A stretch of 64,000 nucleotides of DNA, from contig JAMYHX010000155.1 in NCBI GenBank assembly GCA_025529335.1, positions 18,985-82,984 on the forward strand. The letters run 5' to 3'. The first letter of the stretch is position 1. Each line of letters starts with the position of its first letter. This DNA comes from Rhizopus sp. PT2906 (Eukaryota; Mucoromycota; Mucoromycetes; Mucorales; Rhizopodaceae). The notes beneath the pieces are model-generated. The model searched no databases and was not told the DNA's origin. It worked only from the letters and a program-made list of their open reading frames with translations. The position numbers and the translations under genes are program-made. Positions 11,786 to 24,151 of this stretch are shown here, piece after piece.

Positions 11786-13639
11786 GTTTAAAATAGATAA
11801 AGTCTTAAAATATGAGAAAGAGAGAAAGAAAAAAGAAGGAGGAAGAAAAGAATGGATAGCTCTTTAAATACAAGTGCTTATGATACACACGCATATACAA
11901 GTACACATCAATCACAAGGTGCCTCGACATTTTTATTGGCCAATTCTCTCTCTCTTGTCTTTGTTCTCTTTCAACAACTCATTCACTTCCTTCTTATCCT
12001 GTTTTCTATGCTTATTCCTTATAGCTATTTAGCATTCATTTTTAGTGCTGATACCAATGTTTACGTCTTTGCATTCATTGATTACGATACAGAAGACCAT
12101 TGTTTCGAATAATAATGATAACAAGTTGAGTCACAAAGTGTAATCGCATCGTATTGGGTGGCAATTGCATTAAAATGACAATTGATTAACCAATCATAAT
12201 GAGTAATTATTTAGCTGTGCTGAAATGTTCTGTCCCTTATCAAAATAACTCAAGGTCGTAGTTCATCTCGTTTTATAACTTATGCTCAATGGTTAACATA
12301 CGTTTCTTTTACATTGACAGGTATCTCTCTTTCAAATGTCTCTTTCATTTTAGTCTCATTGGTTAATTTCTTGGAGAACCATAGCAACTGTTTCTTCTAC
12401 ACTATCCTGTTACAGTAATAATTACTATAGGATTCGTTGATAAGCGTGGGAAGTCTTATATCATCCATATGTTCAATACTATTTTGATCAAAGTATGTTT
12501 ATTCAAACACAGATGCTTACGGATTTCAGTAATATTGAATGCATCTTGTTACAGAAATAGATTTAGACAAAGATTCTTCATCAAAGATCTTATGATGAAT
12601 GATAGACGCTTGGATAACAGCATGAGTGTAAGTAGTTTTTTGCCCCAGAAAAGTTGGCTTCAAACCTTTTATCCTTCTTTTCATATAACATTTTCTTTGT
12701 TGGACTAGTGAATGCTTGTATGATCTTACGTCCTCTTCTGAAATAAAGCTATTTCACTTGTCTGTTCATTATGCTTCCTAGTAACCTCATCTACAGTTGT
12801 CTACAGTTGTATTTTTGTGCATTTCAGGCAAATTTCCGAGTAATCTACCGTTTCTACAGTGACCGGATTTTCAATTGGTTTTTTGTATAATACTACGGTA
12901 ATTACTATGAGCATCGTGAATTATTAGAGATTTCAACTCAAAGTCGGACACATTGTTACCGACTCTCTTTCCTTAGAGTGTTTAAGAATGTGTTTATTTC
13001 TACATATAGTTGTTAAATGACTAGGCATTGCGAAACCAATATAATTCATAAAAATATAAATCCTAGTTTCGAAATGAACTACAAAAAGAGATAAATGATG
13101 GTAAAGCTCCTTCCATGATGCTTTTAATACAGTGGAACTAATTCTGGATAGCCATTAAAAGACCGGAAATGGAAACAGAACTGTTTCGGCATTGTATACA
13201 GTCCCAACTTCAACCAATAAAATATCAGGCTTTGACCGAAAGTGGAGTACAACTGTTAACCAGGGACTATAAATTCAAAAGTACATATACATAGTAATCT
13301 AGCAGTTACTTTGGCTAAGAGAATAACAAAACACAGGTTAACTTGAACGATACTTTGAGAATATGTGCAAGCTAGATCCAAGTTCCAGCAGCAGAGATAG
13401 TATTTATGTATAGACGGAACGCTAACATGAAAAAATAATAATACAAAGGGTCACTTGGTTACAAAGCGGTTAGACAAATAGCAGATGGATGCATAAATAT
13501 ACTTTGTCCTATTCAAAACATTCTATGTACACGCGTAGTCTGTGAGATGAAATGTCACGTTACTTTACATGTTTATAAACGTACACTATTCTCTTTTTTA
13601 CCTTTTTTTTTTTCTTCCTTCTACTAAAAATAAAATAAA
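11786..13639. other. Divergent intergenic region
   Basis: About 1.85 kb between the bZIP and mannosidase genes. An open frame at 11852-12112 is hydrophobic and Leu/Phe-rich but overlaps the CT-rich leader of the bZIP gene, so it is not credited. The rest has many stops in all frames. I see no RNA gene or repeat. Confidence 0.45.
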
Positions 13640-16600
13640 ATGACAATCTATGGTCATAGACACTGTCATCACGCTTCAAACGACCTAAAGCCATCTTTAG
13701 ACAATGCACCTTCGGTTCCTACCAACATCGCTCACTCTCGTCTCAATAACTTTCTTGCTGGAGCAGGTCAGTTTTACAGCATGGGTATCCATAACCGTTT
13801 ATGGATACTGAGACATAGTGGTGTCCCTCATGTTCAACTCAAGGTATATAGTGTTCCTGACGTAAAGGTAAGATAGACAAGTAAGAAAGTCACGAGTAAT
13901 TTGAACTTATAGCGTCTGTTAGAGAATTCCCTTCGAGGTAGGGCATTACTAAAAAAAAAAAGTTATCCAGAAGGGAAACAAAATAAACCTTGCATAAATT
14001 ATAACAGGAAGCTATTACACAAAAGTTTCAAGAATTTACTATTGGGCAACACGATTTCGGCCCCAGCTGGACTACCCACTGGTTTCAAGTGACAGTGAAG
14101 ATACCAGAGGCATTGGACGGACATGAAGTGACCCTTCAATGGGACATGGGCTGTGAGGGCCTTGTTTGGTCGCATGATGGTGTACCTCTTCAAGGGCTCA
14201 CTGGTGGCTGTAAGGAAATAAGCAGTTGCACATATATGCTGCTAAACTTTTTTTTTTTTTTTGTAGCTGACCAAGCTCGTCATGAGTTTATTATTTCTAA
14301 AAAAGCAAAGGCAAATGAAGTACATTTGCTCTATATTGAGGCTGCTTGTAATGGCATGTTTGGTGTTGGTGCAAGCGATTCAATGGTTGCAGACCCCAAT
14401 CGATATTTCAAGTTGAAGCAGGCTGATTTAGTTGTAGCCAATAAGCCCGTTCAAGATCTCTATCATGATCTTACGCAAGTAAACAAGTTGTAAAAACAGC
14501 AGCCAAATTAACATGTTTTGTTGCCAATAGTATTTTAAGAGGAATCGCCTTTGACACCGATTCAAACTCTATACAGGCTAGAAAGGCTCTCTGGGTTGCC
14601 AACGAGGTCATTAACCATTTTATTGGTGATAATGAGACGGCCATCAGCGAGTGCAATAGGCTTACAAGAGAATTCTTAAACGAGCAGAATGGATCAGAAA
14701 TGCATCGAGTCACAGCTGTAGGCAACTGTCATATCGGTAATGTTCAGTCTTGTGTCCCACCTTACGCGTGTATTTTCCTAACTTATCTTTTCCCTTTAGA
14801 TACGGCCTGGCTATGGCCATACGATGAAACAAAAAGAAAGGTAGCAAGGTCATGGTCAAGTCAATTAAACTTGATTGAAAGGTATCCAGACTATGTTTTT
14901 ACTGCATCTCAAGTTCAACAGTATGAATGGTTGCAAGAGTTGTATCCAAAGCTTTTTGAAAAGATCAAGGCAGCTGAAAAGAATGAGCAATGGGAGATCA
15001 TTGGTGGTGTAAGCAATAAGATGAACCCTTTATTTATTACCGCTAACGTGATTTCTTTTTAATAGAGTTGGGTGGAGCATGGTAAGTCATTACAATACTT
15101 ATATTAATCGCTAACCTTTGATACTGAATGTCTTTATTGTAAATACAGATACAAACATGCCAGTAAGTTTTACATTGATGTGTATTCTGTACATGAACTA
15201 AGCCTTTCTTTTTTTATATGTAGTCTGGAGAATCTCTTTGCAGACAAATGTTGCTTGGGTAAGTGATCTAGAATATACATAAGAAGGATAACGATTTTAC
15301 TCATACCCTATATTACACATAGTCAACGATTCTTTGAGAAGCACTTTGGTAAAAGAGCTCGCGTATTCTGGTTACCAGACTCCTTTGGATACTCTGCTCA
15401 ACTTCCCCAAGTCCTTAAGCAATCTGGATGTGATTACTTTTTCACTCAAAAGTTATCATGGAATAACATCAACAAGTTCCCTTTGACTACTTTTTGGTGG
15501 ACTGGCATTGATGAAACAAAAATATTGGCGCATCTTACGCCTGCTGAAACGTGAATAGAACAATCAATTTCATGTTGTAAATTTCTAATCTATATACTTT
15601 AGATACACTGCTTCTGTAACCCCTGCTGAACTATACAAGTGGTAAGTGACATTGTTAAAGAAAAGAAAGAATTGCTGACACATAAGTAGTACAAGAAACA
15701 ATCATGATCTTGAGCGTTCAAATCACAGCCTTTTAGTTTACGGGTAAGTGTCCTCCTAAGGGAAAGGAATGCCAGGATCTCATGAATTATCATTGATTCC
15801 TAGACATGGCGATGGAGGTGGAGGACCAACTACTGACATGCTTGAGAGATTAAAGAGGATGAAGAGCGTTGTAAGCTTGAATGATGACTATTTTAAAATA
15901 AGAAATTAAGGGAGAATACTAGGACGGTCTGCCTAAAACATCTCCTGGAAGCGCAATCCAATTCTTTGCAGATTTGGAAAAGGATGCAAACAGGCTTCAA
16001 GCATATAAAGGAGAACTGGTAAATGATATTAGCCAAGGTGAAGCAATAACATTGGACTTATACAAAATATAAATTAGTATCTCGAGTTTCACCGTGGTAC
16101 TTATACCACGCAGGCACTTGTCAAGCGAGGAAATAGGAAAGGAGAAGTGATAATCCATGATGTAGAACTTTTGGCTACTATGGCAAAAATTCACTCTAAC
16201 CATACAAGTGGCGAATACAGGTAAAAGTGCATTGTTAGATTCGATTTCTTTATTAATACGTTGTGTAGTTATCCATTGAACGAAATCACGAACCTTTGGA
16301 AGTTACTCTGTCTCAATCAATTCCATGATTGTTTACCCGGATCTGCTATTAAACTAGCCTACGTCGATGTTCATAAGGTAATTCAGCATATATCAACAAT
16401 ATTGTATGTATGGCTAATTTGTCTTGATTATTATACAGTTTCATCGAGAAGTTCTTAGTAAATCTTTAAACCTTCGTCATGATGCACAATCCTTTTTGAT
16501 ATCCCAAAAGTCTAAAAAAGATCAACAGGAAAGTCAACAAGGCATTATAGCCTTTAATACTCTTCCTTGGCCACGTAAAGAGGTCATTGTTGCTCCACAG

Positions 16601-18448
16601 AAAGGAACAAAATGGTCTAATCAGCAATGGAATAAGGATGGCTACGAATACCTGATTGGTAACTCAAGATAACTACTCAAGAGTACAATATTGATCTTTC
16701 TCTCTTTCTCTTATAGTTGACGGAGTTCCTGGATTCGGAGCTGCAGGCTATCTAGCATCCAGTGCTGATTTCGCGAATGTGAGTGCTGATAAAGCTGCAA
16801 AAGGTGAGTTGCTGAAAATTACATATGAAATATTCATGATCATGTCTATGCAGCGTATGCTACCAAATCCGGCTACTTCGTTCTCGAAAACCCTATTTTG
16901 AAAGCAACATTTAATAAGAATGGTCAGTTAATTGAATTGATTGATAAACGAACCAGTAGAGGAAACCTCGTGCCTAGCAAGTGTCGAGGTAATGTCTTTC
17001 AGCTCTATGAGGATGTTGTAAGTGAAGCATGTGTGCTATGCATAGATAACATCGTTTAACTATTTCTTTTATTATTGGGAATAGCCCACTTATTGGGATG
17101 CTTGGGATGGTAATTATATTGAATACAAAGACTGGGATAAAAGCTCACTAAAACCATTTCTTTATTAAAAAAGTTGAAATATATCACCTTCAGAAATACG
17201 TAGATCTGGAAGATCATGGACACATTGAAGTTGGTGTTTTAAATGTATACCAAAAAATGGAGAAATGTACTTATATTTTACTTTAGGTGCACACAGAAGG
17301 TCCACTCAAGGCAGAGCTATTACTAGTCCACAAGATATCCGATGTCAGCTCTATTAAGCAAGTCATTAGCTTAACGTGTATAGGAGAACGTTTGGAGTTT
17401 GATAATGTAGTGGATTGGCATGAAAGTCATCAGTTTTTGGTAACACTTGTTTTAAAAAAAAATCGCTTATTACAAAGTCCTAACATTATATGAAATGACA
17501 GAAAGTCGAATTCAACTGGGATATAGTCTCTGACTACGTATGACAACATATACAGCTATGTTGATACATGTACTAATATCAAACGTGTTATAGGCAACCT
17601 ATGATATTCAGTATGGAGTTGTCAGAAGACCTACTCATTACAATACAACGATTGATTCTGCAAGATTTGAGGTATATTAACTCATTCTATTGCTAGTTAT
17701 CTCATTCTTTCTCAGGTCTGCGGTCATAAATTCACAGATTTGTCAGAAGCAAACTATGGAGTAGCTCTGATGACCGACTGCAAGTATGGTTACGCTACTC
17801 ACGAAAAGACGCAGCGCTTGTCCTTGCTTCGTTCACCCAAAGGACCAGATGAAGATGCCGATATGGGTAATAGAAATCAAGGGCTGAGACTTCAGTATCT
17901 AAAGCTGCTTTAAAAATAGGCCAACACAAATTCAAGTATGCCATTTATCCTCATATTGGAAATTTCTCAGTATCAAACGTAATGCAGTCAGCATTGGAGT
18001 TCAATACTCCTATTTCTATTCGGTAATAACCAAATACCCACTAAATACGACCATACACTGATTGAATACTTAGTAATGGGGATGGAACCGAAGTCTGTAG
18101 TGGGGAAATGATTAGCTCTTTATTTTATCTTGAACCCTCGCGTGAGATTATAATTGATACTGTCAAGCTCGCTGAAGATGACCAAGGACAAGGTAACCAG
18201 GTTATACTACGTCTATATGAAGCTTATGGTGGAAAGAGTACAGCCGTTTTGAAGAGGTAAATCAGATACAACTTGTATAGGTTTTATTAATCACGTGTGT
18301 GTGTAGCTCGCTGAATATCAACAAGATTCAAATCTCAAACGTATTGGAAGATGATACAGGAGAAACATTGGAACGAAACCTTGATGGCAACTTCATTGTC
18401 ACCTTAAAGCCTTTCCAGATATTAACTCTCAAGGTGGATCTAAACTAA
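13640..18448 (+). CDS. AMS1: Alpha-mannosidase, GH38 (Ams1-like)
   Basis: Hydrolyses alpha-mannosides; Ams1 orthologues act in the cytosol/vacuole in free-oligosaccharide and N-glycan turnover. 28 exons, 1,100 aa: 13640-13867, 13913-13937, 14012-14209, 14267-14489, 14531-14736, 14800-15008, 15066-15081, 15149-15162, 15224-15258, 15323-15550, 15603-15641, 15690-15743, 15804-15870, 15923-16018, 16078-16220, 16269-16377, 16439-16658, 16717-16803, 16854-17017, 17085-17109, 17174-17244, 17287-17439, 17502-17537, 17594-17671, 17716-17866, 17920-18022, 18074-18256, 18307-18448. Family marks include DTAWLWPYDETKRKVARSW, FWLPDSFGYSAQLPQ (catalytic Asp), HGDGGGGPT and CLNQFHDCLPGS. No signal peptide, as expected for Ams1. 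Two exons are only 14 and 16 nt. Some junctions (around 13937 and 14489) have alternatives. Confidence 0.92.
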
Positions 18449-18553
18449 TCAAGAGGCGACTATGTGCATGTTGCTCGTGTTATTAAAGCAAAAGTGAATG
18501 GTATTAAATTGAATGATTGTTTATTTTTTTTTAAGATAAAGAATTGCAACTAT

Positions 18554-20318
18554 TTACATATGTGCTTTTGGGAGGTTATCTAACAATTTACTAATGAGTT
18601 TATCTGCTTTACACGCCATAATGATGTCTTCTTCCATAAGATTGAGTGAAATACGCATACAGATATCATGCCTTCCACTATCCATTATAATAGCTCGACA
18701 CTGACCAAGTGATTCACAAACACGCATTAGGTCACTAGTGTTGATAGGTTCTATATTATGCCATTTACAGGTTTGCGTATGATATTGCGCTACATCCCCG
18801 AATTCAATTTCTGCCAACCCTGACACACGAACACGCTGCATACATGCCACAAGAAAGATCTTTTGATGAAGTGAACAAGAGCGGATAAAGGCAACTGCAG
18901 GAGAAGTAAACATTTCTTTGATAGCTTGATCGATAATGGCAATTGTAACTTGGAGTTCTTTGGGTGTATTATTATTATTATTATTCATAGTTGACTTTTG
19001 TTCAACAATTTCCACTGCTCGTCTACATATATCTAATGCACGTCGTGCGTCACCACTGACTGCACTTACTTTACGTGCTGCAAACTCGACGGCTTCTTTG
19101 GTAAATGCATCTATACCTTGCAATCTTGATTGTACTATTTGATAGAGTTGGTCATGTCTATAAGGTTGAAAATTGATACGAGTAAGACCTTCAAATAGTG
19201 ATTAGATCAAATAGAAACAAAGGTTGCGACTTTATCACTTACCCATTCTACTAGCTATTTTATTGCTCATGAGTCGTTCAGGAAGATCCATGGTGTTTGC
19301 TATTGCCACAACAATCAGCTTAGAATGTGGTCTACTTGGCCAGTCAAAGAAGTTATACATGACTGTCTGTTTCTTGGTCACCAATAGATCCAATTCATCC
19401 ATTAAAACGACACTAAAAAGAGAGATGTGAGCTACTTTGTTCTCATCATGAATATTTACATACGTTATTCGCTGGTTATTATTGGGTTTTGAAAATTTTG
19501 CTTCTAGTAGTTGCAAAGCATGTGCTGCGGTATAACGCTTCTTCTTTTCCGTATCTGCTGCTCTGTCCATACATTCCCACAAAATACTGTATGCTTGATT
19601 AGGATCCGTAAGCTTCATACCGTTAATTTCTGCAAAGTCGAATCCAGGCAACTTTTTTTCTGCTGCTTGTTGCTGCAAGTGTCTAATAACTTCATGCACT
19701 GTCGCTGTTTTTCCCGTTCCAGGTACACCAGATATATCTAAAGGCTTTGTTACAAAAAGTTTTTCAATTACAGTTTATTCACCTACAAACACATGTTCCG
19801 GTAGAATCTTGAATCGCGCCTTCGATATAACCAGCAATAGTCATGAATTCTTCTTCACGACAAGGAAGTGATTCAGGTACAGCAGAGACATGCAGTCTTT
19901 CTCTTGCCAGGGCATATGCACTAAGATTGTTTGTTTTATTGTGGTGGCTTACTTGACGTAAAGGATCTACAGTAGACGATCTATTGACTCTTTGAATAGT
20001 TCTGCCTGGTGATATCACTGGCTTTTGCTTAACAGGTGCATTCTTTTTAGATGGTTGTTTTGTTATCTGTCGTGTACGTTTTTTGGGTTTCTTGATTTCT
20101 TCTTCTGATTCATAATCGTCTTCCAAATCAGTTTCATCGTCTGTTTCCGAAAGCACTACTTTACTAGTAGTCCTTCTAGCTCTTGTCCCTCGTCTTTTGA
20201 TACTTTCTGTGTTCCTCGTTCGGCTTGGACTCTTGCTTATATATGACTGGCGATCAGTTGGCTTTGAGATGGATGTCTCTTGTTTTTCTGCGAGACGACG
20301 GCTTTTTCGTTCAGTCAT
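18554..20318 (-). CDS. ORC1: Origin recognition complex subunit 1 (Orc1)
   Basis: AAA+ ATPase of the complex that marks replication origins and loads Mcm2-7. Exons 20318-19787, 19737-19464, 19412-19243 and 19188-18554; 536 aa. The basic disordered N terminus (residues 1-150) has RGTRARRTTSK and an acidic DDETDLEDDYESEEE patch. Walker A is GVPGTGKTATV, Walker B VVLMDELDLL, sensor 1 IANTMDLPERL, sensor 2 GDARRALDICRR. A winged-helix domain closes the protein. Animal and budding-yeast Orc1 start with a BAH domain; none is seen here and the protein is short. It lies tail to tail with the mannosidase (105 bp). Confidence 0.92.
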
Positions 20319-21238
20319 GAGAAAGGTACAATTTAAAGGTTGAATGTGTACTTTGATATTCTAAATACCCAAAAAAGTATTCGAGATCCGTTCTCTACAC
20401 CAAGAGAAAGTCCGACATCAAATAATTTGTTTATATCACCTTTTTAAGAACGAAGGATGGCCGTCGTTTGTCATCATTTTGTATAATCCAGTGTTCATAA
20501 TATTCATTGCTGCATTGGCGTCTGAGTTCTTCGCTTGAAGGAGTTCTTGATCCTTTACCAAAGAAATGGCTGTAAACAAATGACAGGTGACTGTATGAAA
20601 GGAATTCGTACTCTCTACGTTCCTTTACTGACCTAGTTTACTGCAATAATAATTCCTTTTTGAATTTTAGCTTAAATTTATTTCTTTTCTCTGTGCTTCC
20701 TTGGGCATTATTTGATTAATGCTTAATTTATTTTCCCCATTAGAATAAAATAAGAGCATACGAGTGGATGATCCATAGTCTTCGTAAGCAATCTCTGGGA
20801 TCTCTCATTGACTTTTGCGGATTCTATCTTTTGTATTGATTACTAGAGGTGATCCGACCTTCTTATTTTATCAATTGTGCTTTATATCGTTGATTTAACT
20901 ATCTCGTCTATGTCTGCGATGCCGTCATAGGAATGCTCTGCTTTTCTAAGGTAATAAATACCCCTCAATACTTTCTTTCTTCGCATGACTTATAAGGACC
21001 ACCTTCTTTTGTTGATACTGCAAATGTGTTCCTTTCATCCTGTTCACCCGAGTTAAACCCAGCTGAGTAATTGTGGGCAATTGTCAAAAGGAATTGAAAA
21101 GGACCTGTTTGTAAAAAGGAGAAACTCTATCGATAAGAGTAGCTATACAATAACGTAAGTATCAATCATTTAGAGGAATCCATGTGGTCTCTTGATTTGA
21201 TCCACATTTGTCCCTGACCACAAAGGTTCCAAAATAAA
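20319..21238. other. Intergenic region upstream of ORC1 with an orphan open frame
   Basis: Promoter side of ORC1. On the minus strand, about 20436-20640 is open for some 65 codons without an ATG and has coding-like composition (for example GKGSRTPSSEELRRQ, EYYEHWIIQNDDKRRPSF). It ends at LKKVI-stop and has a TTTACAG acceptor-like site inside. I do not recognise it; it may be a decayed gene. The remainder shows nothing. Confidence 0.35.
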
Positions 21239-23039
21239 ATGAAATTATGGACCTATTACTTTCTTTCTTTCCTTCTCTTTTTAAGCAACTTTGACAACAA
21301 TATTGACATGTTTAAACACATTATTCAAAAGAAGAAAGAACAGACTATTAATAAAAGAAAGCCAATAGAAAACATAGATGACGCGTTTAAAGGTGAACCT
21401 CATATAATGCATATGATACTTGCAAAATACTCACTTATACATTGATATCTAATCTATAGATATGGTTTGTAAAGACTGTCAGGAGACTGGACACGCCAAC
21501 AAAAGTTACTATAAATGCAAGTATTATAAAGAAGCTTCTGCAGACGATGGTAATTCATTATTATATGTCATAAACTAATATTCGAAAGTTAACATATATA
21601 CATCTCTTATTAAAGTTGGAACGTCCGCTGGAAGAAAACGAAAACAAAGCTCAGGCGTGAAGCAAGAAAAACAAAAAGCCAAAAGACAAAAAACGGCAGC
21701 AAGCTCTTCATCGGTTATTTGCACTAGCTGTAAACAAACTGGCCACAAATCATCGCGCTCTCCAGATTGTTCTAATCATATGTTGTCAAAAAACGAGGTT
21801 TTTAGTCGAAATCTGGGACAACAATTTAAAACATTCACAAGAAAGTTACCGTTTGATCAATGTGTCCACAGCTCCTATCAGAGTGCCTTGAAGTCTAGGA
21901 TCGTCTCTGCATGTGAAGACACGCGTCAAGTAGTTTTCAGAGCTCAACTTTTTATCAACCAGTACACATTGAACTTAAAAGTCCATTCGAATCATATCTT
22001 TAAACAAAATTTTTGGTATTCAATATGTCAATTAGTTATGGATAAGCGGGTGACAAACAGTGCTGCACTTCCAGAAGGCTTACTTGAAAACTGGAATTTG
22101 TTTAGACAAAGTCATAGAAGCATCATATATACCAAAAACCTTGCGAGTGAAACTAGCCGATGCCTTTCAGAAGCATGTGTTCAACTAGCAACTGTATATA
22201 CAAACTGCATAGTCGAGAACTTTGAAGCAAGATTACTTAAATATCTTTCGTATCTTATTCAAAACACTTTTGTGGTAAGTTCCATTTTTTATATGAAATA
22301 TTCTACTAGAATATGTAAATAATTTGTGATATATAGTCAATGACGTACCAAGACGTGAAGAAAATAGCCTATGACTATTGCTATCAATCTGTATGCAAAG
22401 GAGAACCTAAATGGCCGCAAGGTGCTACTTTCACTCAAGAAACAAAAACAACAGTTGATGAGGCTTGCCTACCATTGCAGCAGCTTATAACCAAACAAGT
22501 AACACTAAAGGGACTCTCTGCATCTCCAAGTACTTTTTGCCTTGTATCTTGTACATCTTATCAAAATATGAAGCAGAGCATAAAGACCATCATGCTTATG
22601 ATGTTAGGAGACTGCCTCTGCCTAGGCTTTTTTCTGCATTGCCAAATCCATCGCTGCACTGGAGATTTATCAATATCAGCGCAAATTCTTTATCTGCCTT
22701 TATTAAAGAACCTTTACCACAGGGATACAACGATCAACTACGAATGTTCTATAGAGTTTTTAATTTCAAAAAACTAAGAATCAATAGGTAAAAAGAAGAG
22801 AAGCAGCTGGAGACCTCATCGCTATTACAATTGATGAATGCAAAACTCCAAAAGTTTGTAATGCTTGTAATAACGATCCTCTTGCAAGAATGTCGGGATT
22901 GAAAGGCTGTAGTGTCCTGGTGTGCAACACATGCAAGACATTATGGTAACGAGATGTTAACGCTTGCAAGAATATGTTGTCCATTTCTCTTTCGATTTGA
23001 GATGGAAGAGGTCGACCTTCCAAGTTTCGAGGAAATTAA
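21239..23039 (+). pseudogene. TnpB/Fanzor-like nuclease relic A
   Basis: Remains of a eukaryotic TnpB (Fanzor)-type gene. Two CCHC-like zinc knuckles lie at about 21468-21540 (CKDCQETGHANKS) and 21719-21770 (CTSCKQTGHKSS). A long helical region follows (21780-22280, then 22340-22500 after an apparent intron). At 22850-22960 comes a zinc ribbon (VCNACNND..VLVCNTC) directly followed by LW-stop-RDVNACKN, the WNRDVN RuvC-III signature with Asn replaced by TAA (22947-22949). A second nonsense codon, TGA, is at 22998-23000. The segment that should hold RuvC-I and RuvC-II is missing or scrambled. It is therefore inactive. The family call rests on the zinc ribbon plus RDVN motif. Confidence 0.6.
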
Positions 23040-24151
23040 ATGTTGTATAAAATCGCCGTAATGAACACGGTTTCCCTTCTGGGATAAAGATTATTACAGG
23101 TAAAGAAGATGTCTAATAATTTTACTTGATCCAAAAATGATTTTTACTTAATTTTTATATAGTATAAATACTAGTAAGAGCATACCGGCATTGAGCCACC
23201 TTTGCTATAACTCTAATAGCGTTCCTTTGCAAATAATTCTCCACTATGAGTTCCATGATGATAGAGATGCCAAGTAAGACATCAGATGCAATCCTCTGTC
23301 CTTTTCTTAAAGTATTTAATACACTTTCGTTATCATCTTTGAGAATAACCTGAAGAGGCGTGGTGACCATTTTATACATTTTGCTTGTTGTTGTTGTTCT
23401 GCGTTTACTTCCTTCTTTTGCGTCTGAAGCCTTTGATCGACAAAAAGCTGATCATACATTCTTTTCTTATTTTCTTTCATATATTGACGCCATGACAATA
23501 TCATGGGAATATATAGCTTTGTGCAAACATCAGATAATTGTGCTTGGACTTGTACGATTAAACGGATTTTTATTTATAAACAATCAAAACCTATAATAGG
23601 CGCACGGTTGTAACAATACATCGCTCCCACCGGAGGCAGTTCATAAAGGAGGGATAGTGATGACTAAAAAACCCTTTTGGGATCAAGGGTAAAAATGCTT
23701 TGGAAGCAGTGAATGGGGTCAAGTGTAAGATACACTAGTGAGAAGGAGAAGGGGGGGAGCCATTCTAAGAGTCTTTGTCCAAGATGAGTGGGCGGAGTAG
23801 GCAGAAGCTTAGCGTGATAGATGTAATCGAGTTCATATAGGATTCTGCATATAGTTGGCCAACGGGTGCTCCACGGGAGTATTGTGTTAGGAGAGCGAGG
23901 TTTCCTGGTAGGCAGCATATTTAATGTTGGCCAACTACTTTTCTTAAATTACACCATTTCCAGAAAGAGATGTCGCGCTGAATTGTCGCTTTTTCGTATA
24001 AATTGTATTATAAAAATTGCAAAAAGGCCCCTTTACTTTCTGAAAAGACCGCATCTAATCTTCATGTTTGCACTCTTCCAATAAAAATAGCACCTTGTCC
24101 AATTTTAAACCTCAGGCTTCATAATTTTTTTTAGCTGCTTTTATTCTGCTG
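23040..24151. other. Repeat-rich intergenic region with an orphan minus-strand frame
   Basis: On the minus strand, 23600-23316 is open (SWRQYMKENKKRMYDQLFVD, then a Gln-rich run) and a second frame continues to 23155 after an apparent frameshift. I do not recognise it; it may be the tail of another relic. GC-richer DNA at 23620-23940 carries two copies of GTTGGCCAAC, and 23946-24044 is a dispersed repeat listed separately. Confidence 0.4.
23946..24044 (-). repeat. Dispersed repeat R1, copy 1
   Basis: About 95 bp nearly identical, in inverted orientation, to 60121-60217. Shared blocks include CGACATCTCTTTCTGGAAAT and ACGAAAAAGCGACAA. It is probably the end of a DNA transposon or a miniature element. 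Confidence 0.8.

Noticed and set aside
11852..12112. 86-codon hydrophobic ORF as a gene
   Set aside because: It overlaps the CT-rich leader/promoter of the bZIP gene and is Leu/Phe-rich because of pyrimidine tracts. There is no splice or homology support.
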